A stretch of DNA of 64,000 nt, taken from the NCBI GenBank assembly GCA_946480085.1, contig CAMLHZ010000001.1, positions 310,001-374,000 of the forward strand. The letters are read 5' to 3'. The notes beneath the pieces are model-generated. The model did no database searches. It had not been told where the DNA came from and saw only the letters and a program-made list of their open reading frames with translations. Source of the stretch: an uncultured Flavobacteriales bacterium. GTDB taxonomy: Bacteria; Bacteroidota; Bacteroidia; Flavobacteriales; Crocinitomicaceae. Shown piece after piece: positions 61,918 to 64,000 of the stretch. Every line of letters begins with the position of its first letter. Positions within the stretch are counted from its first letter, which is position 1. A program made the position numbers and the translations under genes.

Positions 61918-63819
61918 ATGAAATTTTTACTCGTTGGAATCGCATTGTGGAGTTGTTTGAACGGATTTGCTCAACAATCAAATCAGAAACCTGAAAAAGT
62001 ATACAGTATAGCAAAAGAAGTACAGGAAATTTCCTGGTATGAAACACAATTGAAATTGTGGAAGGCTGAAATTGATAAAGACAATAAATATGGTGAGGCA
62101 TGGGTGAACTATTATCGTGCAGCCCGAGCATTAAAGAATCTTTCAGAGGAAGGATCTGCTGAGAAAAAGAAATACAGAGAGCTTTCTACTACGATTGTGA
62201 ATGACATTCAAAAAGCGATGCCGAATAGTTTTGAATACTATTTCATTGCTGATGCCGAATCTGGTTTTGCTGGAAGTTCAGATAATTTGAAGAAGGCAGA
62301 AGCTCTTCGCCCACATGATCCATTGATTCTGGATGCATTGATGATTCATTATCATTTGGAACGTAACCAGGCTAAATTCACAGAATACGCTTCGGAAATG
62401 TTTCAAGCGAATGATTTAGCTGCCGGAATCTTGAATTGGGGTTACAATGTACTTTCGGAACTGGATGAAAATGCAGTGCTTTTCACTTGCGGTGATAACG
62501 ACACTTACTCGACATGGATAATTCAGGCTGCAAAAAATTTCAGAAAAGATGTTACTGTTGTCAACACCTCTTTGGCACGAATGGATGACTACCGCAACAA
62601 ATTGTTCAAGGAATTGGGGTATGAGCCATTGGTGTTAACTCCAGGAAAAACAGATGAAGAGATTCTTAAAAACGATCAACGCATTTTTGAGCATTTCTTC
62701 AAAGGAAAACGACCTGTTTATGTCGCAACAACAGCTATAGGCTATTTCGATGAAAATTTTGGTGATAAATTGTATTTAACAGGATTGGCTTATAAGTACA
62801 GCGAATCTAGCTTCGATAATGAAAGCCTGATCCGCAGAAACTATGAAAAACGCTACCTACTTGATTACCTGAAAGAAGTGTTCTCATACAACATCACCGA
62901 TTTGAAAGGAATTGAATTCAACGGAATGTATTTGCCTTCTTTGGTGAAATTGTATCAGCAATATGCAGAAAGTGAGGAAACCGTAAAAATGACAGAAATT
63001 GAAGCGTTGTTGATGCGTATTGCCATTCAATCTGGTCGTGAAAATGAGATTTTGGAAATTCTGTCGGCCGCACCCAATAAATCGCTGCCCTTACTAACAG
63101 CAGTTTTAGATTTGAAAACTCTCGAGAAAAATATGGTGAAATTGAACGGCAATATTTACATCGACAAATATGAAGTTACGAATCAGGATTACAATAAGTT
63201 TCTGCAAAATTTGAAGGTTTCAGGAAACACAGCGCTATATGAAACGTGTAATTATGATTCTACTCAATGGTCAAAAGGTAAGTTTGTTAGTTTGGGGAAT
63301 GAGCCTATGCAGAATTTTTATCATTGGCATCCGGCATACGTCGAGTACCCTGCAGTTAACATGACATATGAGGGCGCAAAAGCCTATTGCGAGTGGTTGA
63401 CAAAACAATACAACATGCAGCGCAAACGCACATATACACAAGTGATTTTCCGATTACCAACTCAAGACGAATGGCGTTTGGCAGCAGGTTCCGGAGACGC
63501 GAAGGCTACTAATCCATTTAACGGACCATTTGTACGAAATTCGAAAGGATGTTATTTGGCGAATATTCAAACTGAACCCGGAAAATTTGCAGATGATGGT
63601 GGTTTCCAAATGGTAAAAGTAACGAGCTATGAACCAAACAAAATGGGGATGTTCAATATGCTTGGTAACATTGCTGAAATGACATCTGTAAAAGGCGAAG
63701 CAAAGGGCGGATCGTGGTATAATTTATACGAAGAGTGTAGTTTTGATAAAGTTCAGAAGTATGCTGGTCCAAATCCGGAAACAGGATTCAGAATCGTAAT
63801 GGAAATCATTGAGCAATAG
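61918..63819 (+). CDS. Exported fusion of a DUF2723-C-like region and a SUMF1/FGE domain
   Basis: A 633-residue protein. Signal peptide about 1-19 (ending NGFAQ). Residues about 20-410 are helical and TPR-like, and include AVLFTCGDNDTYSTWIIQAA and DVTVVNTSLARMDDY, phrases typical of the C-terminal region of DUF2723 proteins. The C-terminal part (about 418-630) is a SUMF1/FGE fold: IYIDKYEVTNQDYNKFL, PAVNMTYEGAKAYCEWL, FRLPTQDEWRLAAG, GMFNMLGNIAEMT, GGSWYN and TGFRIVM. GldK/PorK of T9SS also carry this fold, but the N-terminal part here is different and no lipobox is present. Function unknown. An ECF sigma gene overlaps its end. Confidence 0.85.
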   Translation: MKFLLVGIALWSCLNGFAQQSNQKPEKVYSIAKEVQEISWYETQLKLWKAEIDKDNKYGEAWVNYYRAARALKNLSEEGSAEKKKYRELSTTIVNDIQKAMPNSFEYYFIADAESGFAGSSDNLKKAEALRPHDPLILDALMIHYHLERNQAKFTEYASEMFQANDLAAGILNWGYNVLSELDENAVLFTCGDNDTYSTWIIQAAKNFRKDVTVVNTSLARMDDYRNKLFKELGYEPLVLTPGKTDEEILKNDQRIFEHFFKGKRPVYVATTAIGYFDENFGDKLYLTGLAYKYSESSFDNESLIRRNYEKRYLLDYLKEVFSYNITDLKGIEFNGMYLPSLVKLYQQYAESEETVKMTEIEALLMRIAIQSGRENEILEILSAAPNKSLPLLTAVLDLKTLEKNMVKLNGNIYIDKYEVTNQDYNKFLQNLKVSGNTALYETCNYDSTQWSKGKFVSLGNEPMQNFYHWHPAYVEYPAVNMTYEGAKAYCEWLTKQYNMQRKRTYTQVIFRLPTQDEWRLAAGSGDAKATNPFNGPFVRNSKGCYLANIQTEPGKFADDGGFQMVKVTSYEPNKMGMFNMLGNIAEMTSVKGEAKGGSWYNLYEECSFDKVQKYAGPNPETGFRIVMEIIEQ

Positions 63820-64000
63820 TAAAGAAGCACAGTTGAGTAGTTTACATCAAAAACAGCAAAGCGACGAGCAGTTGATGGTTCAAATCATGAGCCATCATGC
63901 TCCTTCTTCGGCTAAACTGGCAGAATCTGCCTTGGTGGAATTGCATGCGCGCTACAGTAAGAAACTGCTCGGTTATTTTATAAAAATGCTGAATAAAGAT
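63809..64000 (+). CDS. ECF-type sigma factor, N-terminal part (cut by window end)
   Basis: An open frame runs to the window end. From 63866 it encodes EQLMVQIMSHHAPSSAKLAE and then ALVELHARYSKKLLGYFIKM, followed by LNKD. This is the start of sigma-70 region 2 of an ECF sigma factor. The best start is the TTG at 63809, overlapping the preceding stop by 11 bases; the first ATG (63875) would remove part of the opening helix. The gene is probably translationally coupled to the SUMF1-fusion gene. Confidence 0.7.
   Translation, partial: MSNSKEAQLSSLHQKQQSDEQLMVQIMSHHAPSSAKLAESALVELHARYSKKLLGYFIKMLNKD

Noticed and set aside
61918..63819. GldK/PorK of the T9SS core
   Set aside because: It shares only the SUMF1 fold; the N-terminal region differs, there is no lipobox, and gldL/M/N do not follow in the visible part.

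Overview
The window reads as a Bacteroidota chromosome, most likely order Flavobacteriales and perhaps close to Crocinitomicaceae/Fluviicola (the family is my inference). The evidence is type IX secretion (T9SS) cargo with type A C-terminal sorting tails (539-2365, 24238-26295, 60063-61604), a giant type B cargo with a gliding-motility-associated C-terminal (CHU_C) domain, a PorP/SprF partner, TANNTTTG -7 boxes, weak Shine-Dalgarno sequences, and AT-rich, densely packed genes. No rRNA, tRNA, CRISPR array, transposase or prophage is visible.

Layout. 1-9.5 kb: end of an omega-amidase-like gene, an abundant-looking T9SS cargo, a YqaA membrane protein, a dxr-thioredoxin pair, L-asparaginase and several secreted unknowns. 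9.5-16.6 kb: mostly minus-strand housekeeping genes (TatD, bacilliredoxin, FAD oxidoreductase with hemJ, a lipoprotein, M48 protease with a cyclase) and uvrC. 16.6-26.3 kb: TonB receptor, dprA, a C1 peptidase, a BlaI-type regulator, DUF983, an AraC regulator and a secreted M43 metalloprotease. 26.5-31.6 kb: small genes including a four-gene VOC/TfoX/DUF1398/secreted operon and an SDR with a short AraC-type regulator. 31.6-37 kb: a nuclease-helicase fusion (possible defence gene) and mfd. 37.3-56.3 kb: a TPR histidine kinase and LytTR response regulator next to a divergent surface-adhesin locus: a small secreted protein, a 4,183-residue HYR-repeat adhesin, PorP/SprF and an OmpA-type protein. 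56.5-64 kb: a secreted GH38 alpha-mannosidase-like enzyme, a DUF4382 lipoprotein, another T9SS cargo, a SUMF1-domain fusion, and the start of an ECF sigma factor gene cut by the window end.

The most striking structure is the adhesin gene. It has five exact 240-bp repeats, a higher-order repeat of exactly 1,173 bp, and four unrelated globular domains inserted into loops of HYR-type modules. Intergenic DNA is also rich in structure: a hairpin repeat whose arms covary between copies and which twice sits where a -33 element would be, upstream of a TANNTTTG box only 4-5 nt from an ATG; several other palindromes; CTAGA-rich degenerate repeats; and structured leaders before mfd and the 60063 gene. 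At least three genes, and perhaps six, have promoter geometry implying leaderless mRNAs.
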